Positions 41,603 through 50,222 are shown, numbered from the stretch's first letter. The stretch is 64,000 nucleotides of DNA from Saccharothrix sp. ST-888 (GCF_000955975.1 NZ_JYJF01000012.1:26256-90255); one strand, 5' to 3'. Numbers and translations: made by a program. Notes: a model not told the origin generated them from the sequence alone.

Positions 41603-42907
41603 TCACGGGCGCAGCTCCGCGGCCCACCGGTGCAGCAGGGTGTCGACGGTGTTCCACAGCGCCAGCACGTCGGCGGCGGCGTACCAGTCGGTCTTGAACA
41701 TGACCGACACGGTGATCCCGTCCTCGTCCTCGTCCCAGAAGGTGGCGATGGCGGCGTCGTGCCAGCCCACCGAGACCCGCAGCGGTGCGGTCCGGACGCC
41801 CGGGATGGCGATCTCGCCGACCGTCCGGCGCATGCCGATCGGGCGGGCGTTGAAGGTGACGTACGGGACCTTGGCCTGCCGGCCCACCGCCTCCGGGTCC
41901 ATCCGGTCGATCAGCGCCGGCCACGGCAGGTCGCTGTCGTCCAGGGTGAGCAGGACCCGCTCGCGGAAGTGGTGCAGGTAGTCGAGCGCCTCGGGGAACC
42001 GGCCGGGCTCGCTGGCCAGCACCGTCTTGCTGGCGAACCAGCCGGCGGTGTGGTTCAGGCCGGGCAGCTCCCGGTTGGCGGTGGAGAGCGTGGTGGCGAC
42101 CGTGGGCCGGCCGGAGAGCCGGAACAGCGCCTGGTGGAGCGCGGCGTGCATGAGGTTCAGCCCGGTCATCCGCAGCGGGCGGGCCGCCGCGCCCAGGTCG
42201 CGGCAGAGCTGCTGCGGCAGTCGCCGGGTGAACTCCCCGTACTGCTCGTAGCGGATGTTCGAGGCGCCGGTGAACCCGTCGATCGGCATGGCCGGGATCG
42301 CGCCGATGCCCTCCAGCCGGGCGGCCACCCGGGTGAGCGCGGCCTGGCCGGCCGCCGACTCGACGGCGAGGTTCTGCCGCCGCACGAACTCCTGGAACGG
42401 CAGCTCGATCGCCGGCAGCTCCGGTACCCGGGCGCCGGACTCCCGCCCGTAGAGCGCGGCCAAGTCCCGGATCAGGACGTTCAGCGACCAGCCGTCGCTG
42501 ACCAGGTGCTCGGTGACCATGGCGAAGTAGGTCTCCTCCGGCGAACGGGGGAGCACCACCAGCCGGGACACCGGACCGTGGTCCAGGTCGAACGGTTCGA
42601 TCACGGCCGCGTGGACCGCCGCCAGGTCGTCCTCCTCGCTCGCGCCGGCCGCCAGCCGCACCACGTCCTGCGGCTCCGCCGATCCGACGTGCCACAGGGC
42701 CGCATCGGTGTCGAACCCGCTCAGCAGCACCGGGTGGCGCCGCTGCATGGCGTGCCAGGCGCGGTTCAGCGCGTCGAGGTCCAGCGGGCCGTGCAGCTTC
42801 AGCGGCAGGGTGCTGTGGTGCGGGTTGAACACCCCCCGCTCGGCGTCCTCCCGGGTCTGGCCCAGCCGGTGGCGGTGGTTCCAGGAGGCCTGCAGTGACT
42901 CACGCAT
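41603..42907 (-). CDS. Free-standing NRPS condensation-domain protein
   Basis: 434 residues from the ATG (GGGAG eight bases upstream), overlapping the ALS-like gene by eight bases. One condensation domain occupies the whole protein. The active-site motif HHxxxDG reads EHLVSDG (second His ~134), so the general histidine is kept and only the first differs. LPLKLHGPLDLDALNRAW at the start and FNARPIGMRRTVG late are in typical positions. Stand-alone condensation proteins can form amides or esters between a carrier-bound acyl group and a free acceptor. Here it would release Thr (or a modified Thr) onto an amine or hydroxyl, plausibly of the phosphonate. Confidence 0.9.
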   Translation of the reverse strand: MRESLQASWNHRHRLGQTREDAERGVFNPHHSTLPLKLHGPLDLDALNRAWHAMQRRHPVLLSGFDTDAALWHVGSAEPQDVVRLAAGASEEDDLAAVHAAVIEPFDLDHGPVSRLVVLPRSPEETYFAMVTEHLVSDGWSLNVLIRDLAALYGRESGARVPELPAIELPFQEFVRRQNLAVESAAGQAALTRVAARLEGIGAIPAMPIDGFTGASNIRYEQYGEFTRRLPQQLCRDLGAAARPLRMTGLNLMHAALHQALFRLSGRPTVATTLSTANRELPGLNHTAGWFASKTVLASEPGRFPEALDYLHHFRERVLLTLDDSDLPWPALIDRMDPEAVGRQAKVPYVTFNARPIGMRRTVGEIAIPGVRTAPLRVSVGWHDAAIATFWDEDEDGITVSVMFKTDWYAAADVLALWNTVDTLLHRWAAELRP

Positions 42908-44639
42908 GGTTCAACTCCCTCTCCGGGGCGAGCCGGACGACCGACGCCCCGTCATGGGCGCGGACTCCGCCGTCGGCCCGCAGCGGGCGCAGCAGCTGCT
43001 GGTCGGGGTCGCAGACGACCTCGACCAGTGCGGGTCCGGGCTCGGCCAGCACCGCGGCGATGTCGCCGTCGAGCGTGTCGACCCGGGCCAGCGTGCGGTA
43101 GGGGAGCCGGAACGCGGTGGCGACCGCCCGGAAGTCCAGCGTCTCGGGCTCCGGCAGCTCCGGGCCCTCGCACAGCGCGGCCTGCGACTCGCGGATGGAG
43201 GCGTAGCCGCCGTTGTTGAGGACGAACACCTTGATGGCCAGCCCGTACTGGCTGATGGTCGCCAGCTCCTGGATGTTCAGCTCGATCGCGCCGTCGCCGA
43301 CGATCACCAGCACCTGGGCGTCGGGCTGCGCGAAGGCCGCGCCGACCGCCATCGGGACCGCCGCGCCCATGTTCAGGAACGCCGCCGAGGTGATCTCCCG
43401 CTGGGAGGCGGTGAACTCCAGGGTCTGGCCGGTCACGTAGTAGGCGCTGCCGGTGTCCACCACGAACACGTGGTCAGGACCGGTCTGGGCCTCCAGCCGG
43501 TCGACGAACCGGTAGGAGTTGATGGGCGCGCCCGGCCGGCTCTCGCCGACCGTCGGGTGGGCCTGCTTGAGCCGGGTGCAGTCGGCCAGCCAGTCCCGGT
43601 GGGCGCCGGGGACGACCGCCGATGCGGCCTCCGCCTGGAGGGCCTCCACCAGCCGGCCGACGTCCATGCAGACCGGGAAGTCCACCCGGACGCCCTTCTT
43701 GGTCAGCTGCGAGGGGTCGATGTCGACCGCGACGACGGTGGCGTCCGGGTCGAAGGCATCGGCGTCCTCACCGACGAAGGCGGTGGACAGGCTGGAGCCG
43801 AGCGAGATCACCAGGTCCGAGCGGCCCATGATCAGCCCGGGGTAGAGCCGCCCGCGGATGCCGCCCTGCCCGAAGCAGTACGGCGAGTCGTACGGCAGCA
43901 GGTCGGTGCCCAGCCGGGAGGTCACCACCGGGACCCCCAGCCGCTCGACCAGCTCGCGGAACGGCTTCACCGCGTCGGCCTGGCGGATGCCCTGCCCCGC
44001 CACGATCAGCGGCCGCTCGGCGGAGCGCAGCATGGTCATCAGCTGCCGGGCGGTCTGCCGGGCCCCGGCCCCGCGCGGCTCCCCGGTCGAGGGGAGGGCG
44101 CTCTGCAGGGTGTCCGGGTCGATCGCCGCGGCCTGCACGTCGAGCGGGATGTCCAGCCAGACCGGGCCGGGGCGGCCCTCCAGGGCGTGCCGGACCGCCT
44201 CGTCCAGGTGCACCTTGATGTCGGCGGCGCGCTCCACCACGGCGGAGTACTTGGTCATGCTGCGGGCGCTGTTCACCACGCCGAAGCCCTGGACGCCGAA
44301 CGAGCGGGCGCCGTCGTCCATGTGCCGGGTCTCGACCTGACCGGAGACGACCAGCACCGGGACGCCGTCGGCGTAGGCGTCGACCAGCCCGGCCAGCGCG
44401 TTCACCGCGCCGGGGCCGCTGGTCACCAGGGCCACCCCGAGGCTGCCGGTCAGCTTCGCCGCGCCGGTCGCCATCAGCGCGGCCGCCGTCTCGTGCCGGG
44501 CGCAGATGCTCACCAGACCGGGCTGCTGGGCGAAGGCCTGGTCGAGGTGGATCGAGCCGGTCCCGGAGAGGCTGTAGCAGGTGCGGACGCCGAGGGCATG
44601 CAGGTAGGAGGCCACGTAGTCGGCCACGCGCACCGTCAT
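42900..44639 (-). CDS. Acetolactate-synthase-like TPP enzyme
   Basis: 579 residues from ATG 44639, in an ATGA overlap with the transketolase C-subunit gene; a GTG nine bases earlier is possible. All three TPP-enzyme domains are present. The catalytic glutamate is Glu50 (CARHETAAALM). The TPP/magnesium motif runs from VGDGAIELN to VFVLNNGG near residue 430. The closest general relatives are acetolactate-synthase catalytic subunits. No regulatory subunit is nearby. In phosphonothrixin biosynthesis, as I recall it, an ALS-like enzyme cooperates with a heterodimeric TPP ketotransferase; the same trio is encoded here. Probable role: decarboxylating pyruvate to supply the two-carbon unit. Confidence 0.9.
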   Translation of the reverse strand: MTVRVADYVASYLHALGVRTCYSLSGTGSIHLDQAFAQQPGLVSICARHETAAALMATGAAKLTGSLGVALVTSGPGAVNALAGLVDAYADGVPVLVVSGQVETRHMDDGARSFGVQGFGVVNSARSMTKYSAVVERAADIKVHLDEAVRHALEGRPGPVWLDIPLDVQAAAIDPDTLQSALPSTGEPRGAGARQTARQLMTMLRSAERPLIVAGQGIRQADAVKPFRELVERLGVPVVTSRLGTDLLPYDSPYCFGQGGIRGRLYPGLIMGRSDLVISLGSSLSTAFVGEDADAFDPDATVVAVDIDPSQLTKKGVRVDFPVCMDVGRLVEALQAEAASAVVPGAHRDWLADCTRLKQAHPTVGESRPGAPINSYRFVDRLEAQTGPDHVFVVDTGSAYYVTGQTLEFTASQREITSAAFLNMGAAVPMAVGAAFAQPDAQVLVIVGDGAIELNIQELATISQYGLAIKVFVLNNGGYASIRESQAALCEGPELPEPETLDFRAVATAFRLPYRTLARVDTLDGDIAAVLAEPGPALVEVVCDPDQQLLRPLRADGGVRAHDGASVVRLAPERELNHA

Positions 44640-45568
44640 GCCAGCCACTCCCTTACCCGCTTGGCGATGCCCTGGGGGGTCAGGCCGAAGTGCTCGTACA
44701 GGAACTCGGCCGGGCCGATCGGCGCGTACTCGTTCGGCACGCCGATCTGGAGCACCGGCACCGGGTGGGTGCGCACCACGGTCTCGGCGACCGCGCCGCC
44801 GAGACCGCCGTTGAGGACGTGGTCCTCGGCCACCACGAGCCTGCCGGTCCTGGCGGCGGCCCGGCCGATCGCCTCCGCGTCGATCGGCTGGACGGAGCCC
44901 AGGTGCAGCACGCCGGCGCGCACGCCGTCGGCCGCGAGCAGGTCGGCGGCCTCCACCAGGCGGCTGGTGAGCAGACCGGTGCCGACCAGGGTGACGTCCT
45001 CGCCCTCCCGCAGCTGCTCCGAGCCGCCGTAGGCGAAGCCGTGGTCGGCGGGGAACAGCTCGGGCGTGTCCAGCTTGCTGACGATCCGGATGTAGACCGG
45101 CCCGTCGTGGGTCAGGGCCTCGCGCAGCGCGGCCACGGTGTCCACCGGGGTGGCCGGTGCCAGCACCGTCATCCGGGGGATGGCCCGCATCCAGGCGAGG
45201 TCCTCGACCGCGTGGTGGGTGCCGCCGAGCGCCCCGTACGCCAGGCCGCTGACGAAGCCGCAGAACACCACGTTGGCGTTGGTGTAGGCGGCGTTCTTGA
45301 TCTGCTCCAGGGCCCGCGAGGCCATGAAGCAGGAGGCCGAGTAGACGAACGGGCGCAGGCCCGCGTTGGCCATGCCGATCGCGACGCCGACCAGGTTCTG
45401 CTCGGCGATGCCGACGTCCACGAAGCGGTCGGGCAGCTCGGACTGGAAGCCGAGGGCCGAGTGGGTCTCGGCGGAGTCGTTGTTGACGATGCAGATCCGC
45501 TCGTCGGTGCGCGCCAGTTCGAGCAGCGCGGCCGAGAAGGCGGTGGCGCAGTCAGGCGTCGATGCCAT
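44636..45568 (-). CDS. Transketolase-like C-terminal subunit
   Basis: 310 residues from ATG 45568 (GGGAG eight bases upstream), overlapping the N-subunit gene by 17 bases. It contains the pyrimidine-binding and C-terminal domains. The proton-relay glutamate is in DVGIAEQNLVGVAIGMA, and GGTHHAVEDLAWMRAIP is the conserved cofactor loop. Alone it lacks the pyrophosphate-binding part, so it must pair with the preceding product. Split transketolases of about 270 plus 310 residues occur in various bacteria; in this operon the pair probably forms the ketotransferase that joins a two-carbon unit to the phosphonate ketone. Confidence 0.92.
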   Translation of the reverse strand: MASTPDCATAFSAALLELARTDERICIVNNDSAETHSALGFQSELPDRFVDVGIAEQNLVGVAIGMANAGLRPFVYSASCFMASRALEQIKNAAYTNANVVFCGFVSGLAYGALGGTHHAVEDLAWMRAIPRMTVLAPATPVDTVAALREALTHDGPVYIRIVSKLDTPELFPADHGFAYGGSEQLREGEDVTLVGTGLLTSRLVEAADLLAADGVRAGVLHLGSVQPIDAEAIGRAAARTGRLVVAEDHVLNGGLGGAVAETVVRTHPVPVLQIGVPNEYAPIGPAEFLYEHFGLTPQGIAKRVREWLA

Positions 45569-46373
45569 GCTCAAGCTCCCGGAGTGCCTGGTCGAGAAGG
45601 TCGGGGGTCAGCCGGCGGCTGTGCCATTCGAGGTTGCGCTCCATGAAGGAGACGCCCTTGCCCTTGACGGTCGAGGCGATCACGCAGGTCGGCCTGGACT
45701 CCTCCAGCGGTGCCCCGTGGAAGACGTCCAGCAGCGCCTCGACGTCATGGCCGTCGACGGTCCGCACGCCCCAGCCGAAGGAGCGCCACTTGTCCTCCAG
45801 CGGCTCCAGCGCGTTGATGTCCTCGGTGCTGGCGCCCTTCTGGGCGAGGTTGCGGTCGACGACCACCACCAGGCTGCTCAGCTTGCGGGACGCCGCCAGC
45901 ATCGCGGCCTCCCAGTTGCTGCCCTCCTGGAGCTCGCCGTCCCCGGTCAGCACGAAGGTGCGGCGCCCGGAGCCCTGCACCCGGGCGGCGAGCGCGGCGC
46001 CCGCGCCCAGCGACAGGCCGTGGCCGAGCGAGCCGGTGTTGAACTCGATGCCGGGCACCCGGGTGGAGACCACGGTGCTCAGCCGGGAGTCGGCGCCGCC
46101 GAAGGTCGACAGCTCGGCCTCGGGCAGGATGCCCTTGAGGGCGAGCACGCTGTACATGGCGGCCGACGCGTGGGCCTTGCTGAGGATGAAGCGGTCGCGG
46201 TCCGGGTCCTCGGGCCCGCCGCGCAGCACGCTGAAGTACAGCGAGCAGAGGATGTCCATGGCGGACAGGTCGGCTCCGATATGGCCGGTTCCGGCTGTGC
46301 TGACGGTGGTCAGCGCGAGGGCTCGGGCCCGTGCCGCCTGGCGGCGCACCAGCGCCACGTCTTGCGACGACAA
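45552..46373 (-). CDS. Transketolase-like N-terminal subunit
   Basis: 273 residues from a TTG with AAAGGA eight bases upstream. It carries the TPP pyrophosphate-binding domain: GHIGADLSAMDIL, HASAAMYSVLALKG, NTGSLGHGLSLGAG and the magnesium/TPP motif GDGELQEGSNWEA (144-156). It continues into the C-subunit gene by a 17-base overlap, ensuring balanced synthesis of the heterodimer. It follows PEP mutase after 43 bases, the largest gap but one in this part of the operon. Confidence 0.92.
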   Translation of the reverse strand: MSSQDVALVRRQAARARALALTTVSTAGTGHIGADLSAMDILCSLYFSVLRGGPEDPDRDRFILSKAHASAAMYSVLALKGILPEAELSTFGGADSRLSTVVSTRVPGIEFNTGSLGHGLSLGAGAALAARVQGSGRRTFVLTGDGELQEGSNWEAAMLAASRKLSSLVVVVDRNLAQKGASTEDINALEPLEDKWRSFGWGVRTVDGHDVEALLDVFHGAPLEESRPTCVIASTVKGKGVSFMERNLEWHSRRLTPDLLDQALRELEHGIDA

Positions 46374-46416
46374 GAGTTGATCCTTTCGGTGGTGAGAGTG
46401 GGGGGACGAGGGACCG

Positions 46417-47286
46417 TCAGGCCGTGAACTCCTGCCACTGGCCCAGCCGCTGGAGCGCGAAGACGTCCTTGACCTCGGCGATGCTGTCCTCCAGGTGGGC
46501 CGAGTGCCCGGTCTGGTAGATCGAGCCGAGGGCGGTCCGCAGCGAGGTGATGGTGGCGCGCAGCCCCTGGTTGGCGTAGATGACGGCCGAGACGCCCGCG
46601 GCGTGGGCCTCGTCGGCGTGCCAGTCGGGGTAGGTGGTGGGCACGACCACCACCGGGAGCCGGTTGTCCCACTGCTCCAGGAACTCCAGGACCTCGTCCT
46701 TGGTCGCCTTCTTCGAGTGCACCAGCACGGCGTCCGCGCCGGCGTCGGCGTAGGTGGTGCAGCGCTTGAGCGCCTCGTCGACGCCGAGTCCGCTGATCAT
46801 GGCCTCGGTGCGGGCGATGACGAAGAAGTCCTCGCTGCGCTGGGCCTTCTTGGCGGTCTCGATCTTGTGGGCGAAGTCGCCCGCGTCGAGCAGGGTGTGG
46901 GCGGCCGCGGCGAAGCTGTTCATCTTCGGGAAGATCTTGTCTTCCATGCAGACCGCGGTGATGCCGGCCCGCTCGTACTCGGCGACCATGTAGGCCACGT
47001 TCATGCTGTTGCCGAAGCCGGTGTCGCAGTCGGCGACCACCGGAACGGTCAGCGCCTTCTGGATGTTGGCCGCGGCCTCCAGGTAGTCGGTCATGCTGAG
47101 GAGGCTGGCGTCCGGGAGGCACCGGGCGGCGGAGATCTCGAAGCTGGAGGCCCAGACGGCCTGGAAGCCGACCTGTTCGGCGATCACGCCGCCGAGCGCG
47201 GAGTGCGCTCCGGCGATCCGGGTGAGGGGGTGCTCCGCCATGACGCTGCGGAACGACGGGTGGCTGGGGTGAATGTTCAGACTCAA
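46417..47286 (-). CDS. pepM: Phosphoenolpyruvate mutase
   Basis: 289 residues from a TTG (GGAAC upstream, 10 bases after the MFS stop); ATG 47241 lacks a ribosome-binding site. The diagnostic PepM motif EDKxxxxxNS is present as EDKIFPKMNSF (~115-125). Also typical are VGFQAVWASSFEISAARCLPD near the start, VADCDTGFGNSMNV (metal-binding aspartate), VIARTEAMISGLG, and DAVLVHSKKAT. Isocitrate-lyase relatives such as carboxyphosphonoenolpyruvate mutase lack the NS ending of this motif. The enzyme turns PEP into phosphonopyruvate, forming the carbon-phosphorus bond, and marks the whole operon as phosphonate biosynthetic. Confidence 0.97.
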   Translation of the reverse strand: MSLNIHPSHPSFRSVMAEHPLTRIAGAHSALGGVIAEQVGFQAVWASSFEISAARCLPDASLLSMTDYLEAAANIQKALTVPVVADCDTGFGNSMNVAYMVAEYERAGITAVCMEDKIFPKMNSFAAAAHTLLDAGDFAHKIETAKKAQRSEDFFVIARTEAMISGLGVDEALKRCTTYADAGADAVLVHSKKATKDEVLEFLEQWDNRLPVVVVPTTYPDWHADEAHAAGVSAVIYANQGLRATITSLRTALGSIYQTGHSAHLEDSIAEVKDVFALQRLGQWQEFTA

Positions 47287-47296
47287 CGTGGCGTTC

Positions 47297-48562
47297 CTAC
47301 GGTGAAGGAGTGGGGGTTGGGTGGGCCGGCAGCTCCGACGGAGCGTCACGGGCGAAGGCCCACCGGGCGATGAGGCCGGCGAGCAGGAACACCGTGGCCA
47401 GGATCAGCCAGCCGGCGGTGCCCATGCCGAGCGGGAGCATGATGACGAGCGCGGGTCCGAAGAACTGCTGGAGACCCCGGCCGAGGCCGAACACGCCCTG
47501 GTACTCGCCCATCCGGCCCTCGGGCGGGAGTGTGAAGGACAGTCCCCAGCCGCCGGCCGACTGGGCCAGCTCGCCCAGGGTCATCACGGCCGTCCCGGTG
47601 ATGAGCAGTACGACGGCCCAGGTGGTGCCGGTGCCGCCGCCCGAGGCGGCGAACACGCCGCAGGCGAGCGCCATCAGCAGGCCGGCCCGCAACAGCAGCC
47701 GGCCGGAGCCGGACACGGTGTCCGAGCCCTTGCTGGCGGCGACCTGGAGCAGCACCACCAGCACGGTGTTGACGATGGTCAGTGCCGCCACCAGGGCGAC
47801 CGGCGCATGGGTCCGGTTGACGACCCACAGCGGCACGCCGACGGCGAGCACCGGCTGGAACAGCTCCAGCACCCCGCTGACCACGGTGGCCAGCAGGAAC
47901 CTGCCGTCCCGGAACGCCGCCCAGGACCTCGCGGCCCCGGCCTTGGCCACCTCGGGGCCGGCCGGTCGAAGCCGTACGGTGAGGACGGCGCAGAGCAGTT
48001 GGAGCGCCGCGTTGGCGGTGAGGACCAGGAGGAAGGCGGTCCGCGAACCGGTGGCGAGTGCGGCACCGGCCAGCGCCGCTCCGCCGGTGAAGCCCAGGTT
48101 GTACAGACTGCGCATCCTGGCCCGCACACCCGCGGACCGTGCGGAACCGAACAGGGCGTGGGTCAGGGCCGCGCGCAGCGGGCTGCCGACAGTCTCGCAC
48201 ACCGCGATGGCGCACGCGACGATCGTGAACTCGCCGATCCGGCCGACGAATCCGTACGCCACGAAGAGCACGGCGAGCAGTGCGTAGCTCGCCGCCAGCG
48301 GCCTGCGCGCGCCGAGCCGGTCCGCGACCCGGCCACCCGGGATGGTGGCGAGGAAGCCGCACAGACCGGCGATCGACATGGCCACCGAGACGCTGTCGGC
48401 GGACAGGCCGACGGTCCTGGTGAAGAAGACCGCGCTGGAGGTCAGGAAGAGGCCGGTGCCGAGTGACTGGGCGAGCGTGAGCACGCCCATCCGGCGCTCG
48501 GCACCGGGCGCCGGGATCAGGTCTCGCAGAAGGCCGGTGGTGGCCGTGCGGAGGGTAGGCAT
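47297..48562 (-). CDS. MFS exporter of the phosphonate operon
   Basis: 421 residues with about twelve hydrophobic helices and MFS landmarks: GRVADRLGARRPL after helix 2 and MRSLYNLGFTGGAAL in helix 5. Located between PEP mutase and the ATP-grasp gene in the same orientation, it is the only transporter in the operon, so export of the phosphonate product (and self-protection) is the likely role. No other self-resistance gene was recognised in the operon. Confidence 0.88.
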   Translation of the reverse strand: MPTLRTATTGLLRDLIPAPGAERRMGVLTLAQSLGTGLFLTSSAVFFTRTVGLSADSVSVAMSIAGLCGFLATIPGGRVADRLGARRPLAASYALLAVLFVAYGFVGRIGEFTIVACAIAVCETVGSPLRAALTHALFGSARSAGVRARMRSLYNLGFTGGAALAGAALATGSRTAFLLVLTANAALQLLCAVLTVRLRPAGPEVAKAGAARSWAAFRDGRFLLATVVSGVLELFQPVLAVGVPLWVVNRTHAPVALVAALTIVNTVLVVLLQVAASKGSDTVSGSGRLLLRAGLLMALACGVFAASGGGTGTTWAVVLLITGTAVMTLGELAQSAGGWGLSFTLPPEGRMGEYQGVFGLGRGLQQFFGPALVIMLPLGMGTAGWLILATVFLLAGLIARWAFARDAPSELPAHPTPTPSP

Positions 48563-48652
48563 GGGTCTTCCCGGGGTAGTGGCACACGGAGGTGACTGAT
48601 CGTCAGAAAGACGGGGGCCCGGGCGGGGCCTGGAGGTCGGCGAGGGCGGGGC

Positions 48653-49909
48653 CTAGGGATTGGTGAGCAAGTCCCTGGCGGTCCGCAGGACCCGCCGCCC
48701 GTCGACGGTGAACTCGAACGCCAGCCGGTCGACCGCCTGTTCCAGCAGTGCGGTCATCCCCTGGTGGTCGTCGGCCGAGCCGCACAGCAGGTCGAGCAGG
48801 GTGGTGCTGGTCCCGCCCGCCAGCTCGGTGCCGGGCCGCACGGACGGCCGGTAGCCGGTGATGCCGGGCAGCGCCCGGACGGCGGCCGCGCCGTCGACGC
48901 GTTCGACTCTGGCCGGGGCGGTCGGGCCCGGTGTGTAGTACTGGAAGTGGACCCCCTCCGGTCGGACCGGGCTCAGGTTGACGCTCCGCCCGAGGGCGAT
49001 CTCGCCCGCCAGTGCGACGAGGTCGAGCCCCACCGCGCGTCTGGCCAGCTCGGCCTGCTCCCCGCCGAGCCGCCCGTTGACCTCGATCAGGCGCGGCCCT
49101 GCGGGTGTCAGCTTGATCTCGGTGTGGGTCAGGCCGTGGGTGACGCCCAGGGCGCGCAGTGCGCGGTCGGTCAGCGACACCACCTCGGCCTGCTGCTCCG
49201 GCGGCAGTTGGGAGGGCCAGAACTGGCCCGACTCGCGGAACGGCGGTGCCAGCGGGAGCTTGCCGGAGACGGCGTAGTGGCAGCTGCCCTCCGGGGTGAC
49301 CGCGCTCTCCACCGAGACGTAGTCCCCGAACGGCGCGCAGTCGGCGCCCTGGAGGAACTCCTCGACGACCAGGGCCGGTTCGGTCCGCAGGAACTCCTCG
49401 ACCACGGCGGCGCCGTGCTCGGGGTCGGTCACCCGGACGGTGTTCCGGCTGCCCTCGCCGCGCACCGGCTTGACCACGGCGGGCAGCCCGGTCAGGGCCA
49501 GCGCGGCCGGCCAGTCCTCGGGGGTGCTGACCACCATGCTCCGGACGGAGTCCACCCCCGCCTCCCGCAGGCAGCGGCGCTGGGCCGCCTTGTCCGTCAA
49601 CACCCGTACCGTTTCCGGGGAGTTGTACGGCAGGCCGAGCAGCTCCGCGAGTCTGGCGGTGTCGGGGAGCATGCGTTCGCTGAAGGTCAGGATGCCCTCG
49701 ACCGGGTACCGGCGCAGCAGGGCCACGACCGCCTCGTCGGTGTCCGCCAGGGACACCACGCCGGCGCAGTTCTCCTCGAACAACGGCCCGACCTGCTGGG
49801 CGTGTTCGGACGGTGCGAGTGCGACGACCACGGGTTCCGAGCCGCCCAGCCGACCGATGATGTCGCGCGGTGAGGCCGCGCCCTGGTCGTAAACGACGAC
49901 GATCGCCAT
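48653..49909 (-). CDS. ATP-grasp ligase of the phosphonate operon
   Basis: 418 residues from ATG 49909, four bases after the carrier-protein stop. An N-terminal Rossmann-like part (AIVVVYDQGAASPRD) is followed by an ATP-grasp fold: TDKAAQRRCLREAGV, LPAVVKPVRGEGSRNTVRV (ATP loop) and magnesium ligands in HTEIKLTPAGPRLIEVNGRL. It resembles L-amino-acid ligases and biotin-carboxylase-like ATP-grasp proteins that couple a carboxylate to an amine through an acyl phosphate. Expected role: a second amide or ester bond in the product, joining an amino acid to the Thr- or phosphonate-bearing unit. Confidence 0.9.
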   Translation of the reverse strand: MAIVVVYDQGAASPRDIIGRLGGSEPVVVALAPSEHAQQVGPLFEENCAGVVSLADTDEAVVALLRRYPVEGILTFSERMLPDTARLAELLGLPYNSPETVRVLTDKAAQRRCLREAGVDSVRSMVVSTPEDWPAALALTGLPAVVKPVRGEGSRNTVRVTDPEHGAAVVEEFLRTEPALVVEEFLQGADCAPFGDYVSVESAVTPEGSCHYAVSGKLPLAPPFRESGQFWPSQLPPEQQAEVVSLTDRALRALGVTHGLTHTEIKLTPAGPRLIEVNGRLGGEQAELARRAVGLDLVALAGEIALGRSVNLSPVRPEGVHFQYYTPGPTAPARVERVDGAAAVRALPGITGYRPSVRPGTELAGGTSTTLLDLLCGSADDHQGMTALLEQAVDRLAFEFTVDGRRVLRTARDLLTNP

Positions 49910-49912
49910 GGG

Positions 49913-50155
49913 TCAGACGCGATCGAACAGCTGGGGATCCTCGACCGCCTCGGCGAGCTGCCTGAGCGTGCTGCGGCGCAGGACCGCCGACCGCGGCATG
50001 GTCAGGCCGGACTCGATGGCGCGGGTGGATATCGCGAGCGCCAGCAGTGAATCCCCGCCGAGGTCGAAGAAATCGGCGTCGACGTCGTCGACGGGAATGC
50101 CGAGGACCTCTTCCCAGATCTCCCTGAGTGTTTCGGTGACGTCCTTGTCGGACAT
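49913..50155 (-). CDS. Free-standing peptidyl carrier protein
   Basis: 80 residues. The phosphopantetheine attachment site is Ser36 in DLGGDSLLALAIS. Size and helices fit a discrete carrier protein. It is the first gene of the operon, four bases before the ATP-grasp gene and far from the adenylation domain that presumably charges it (38186-40660). Holo-conversion would rely on a phosphopantetheinyl transferase encoded elsewhere. No ketosynthase is present, so a peptidyl rather than polyketide role is preferred. Confidence 0.95.
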   Translation of the reverse strand: MSDKDVTETLREIWEEVLGIPVDDVDADFFDLGGDSLLALAISTRAIESGLTMPRSAVLRRSTLRQLAEAVEDPQLFDRV

Positions 50156-50193
50156 TATCTGATCATCCCCCTTCGGCTTGTGACCGCATATCA

Positions 50194-50222
50194 GTATTAG
50201 ATGTTCGCTGTCGTACTGTCAA
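50194..50222 (-). promoter_or_regulatory. Candidate promoter of the phosphonate operon
   Basis: On the minus strand TTGACA (50222-50217) is followed after 17 bases by TAATAC (50199-50194), in an A/T-rich pocket about 40 bases before the carrier-protein start. The -35 is a perfect match to the vegetative consensus; the -10 is only partial. No other plausible promoter was seen within the overlapping genes downstream. Confidence 0.55.

Noticed and set aside
40647..42695. 682-codon extension of the PhyH oxygenase
   Set aside because: Upstream of 41555 the frame lies across the condensation-domain gene and has no oxygenase or other recognisable sequence; ribosome-binding sites support 41555.
46417..47286. 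PEP mutase gene as isocitrate lyase or 2-methylisocitrate lyase
   Set aside because: The full EDKxxxxxNS motif specific for PEP mutase is present; lyases have a different active-site loop.
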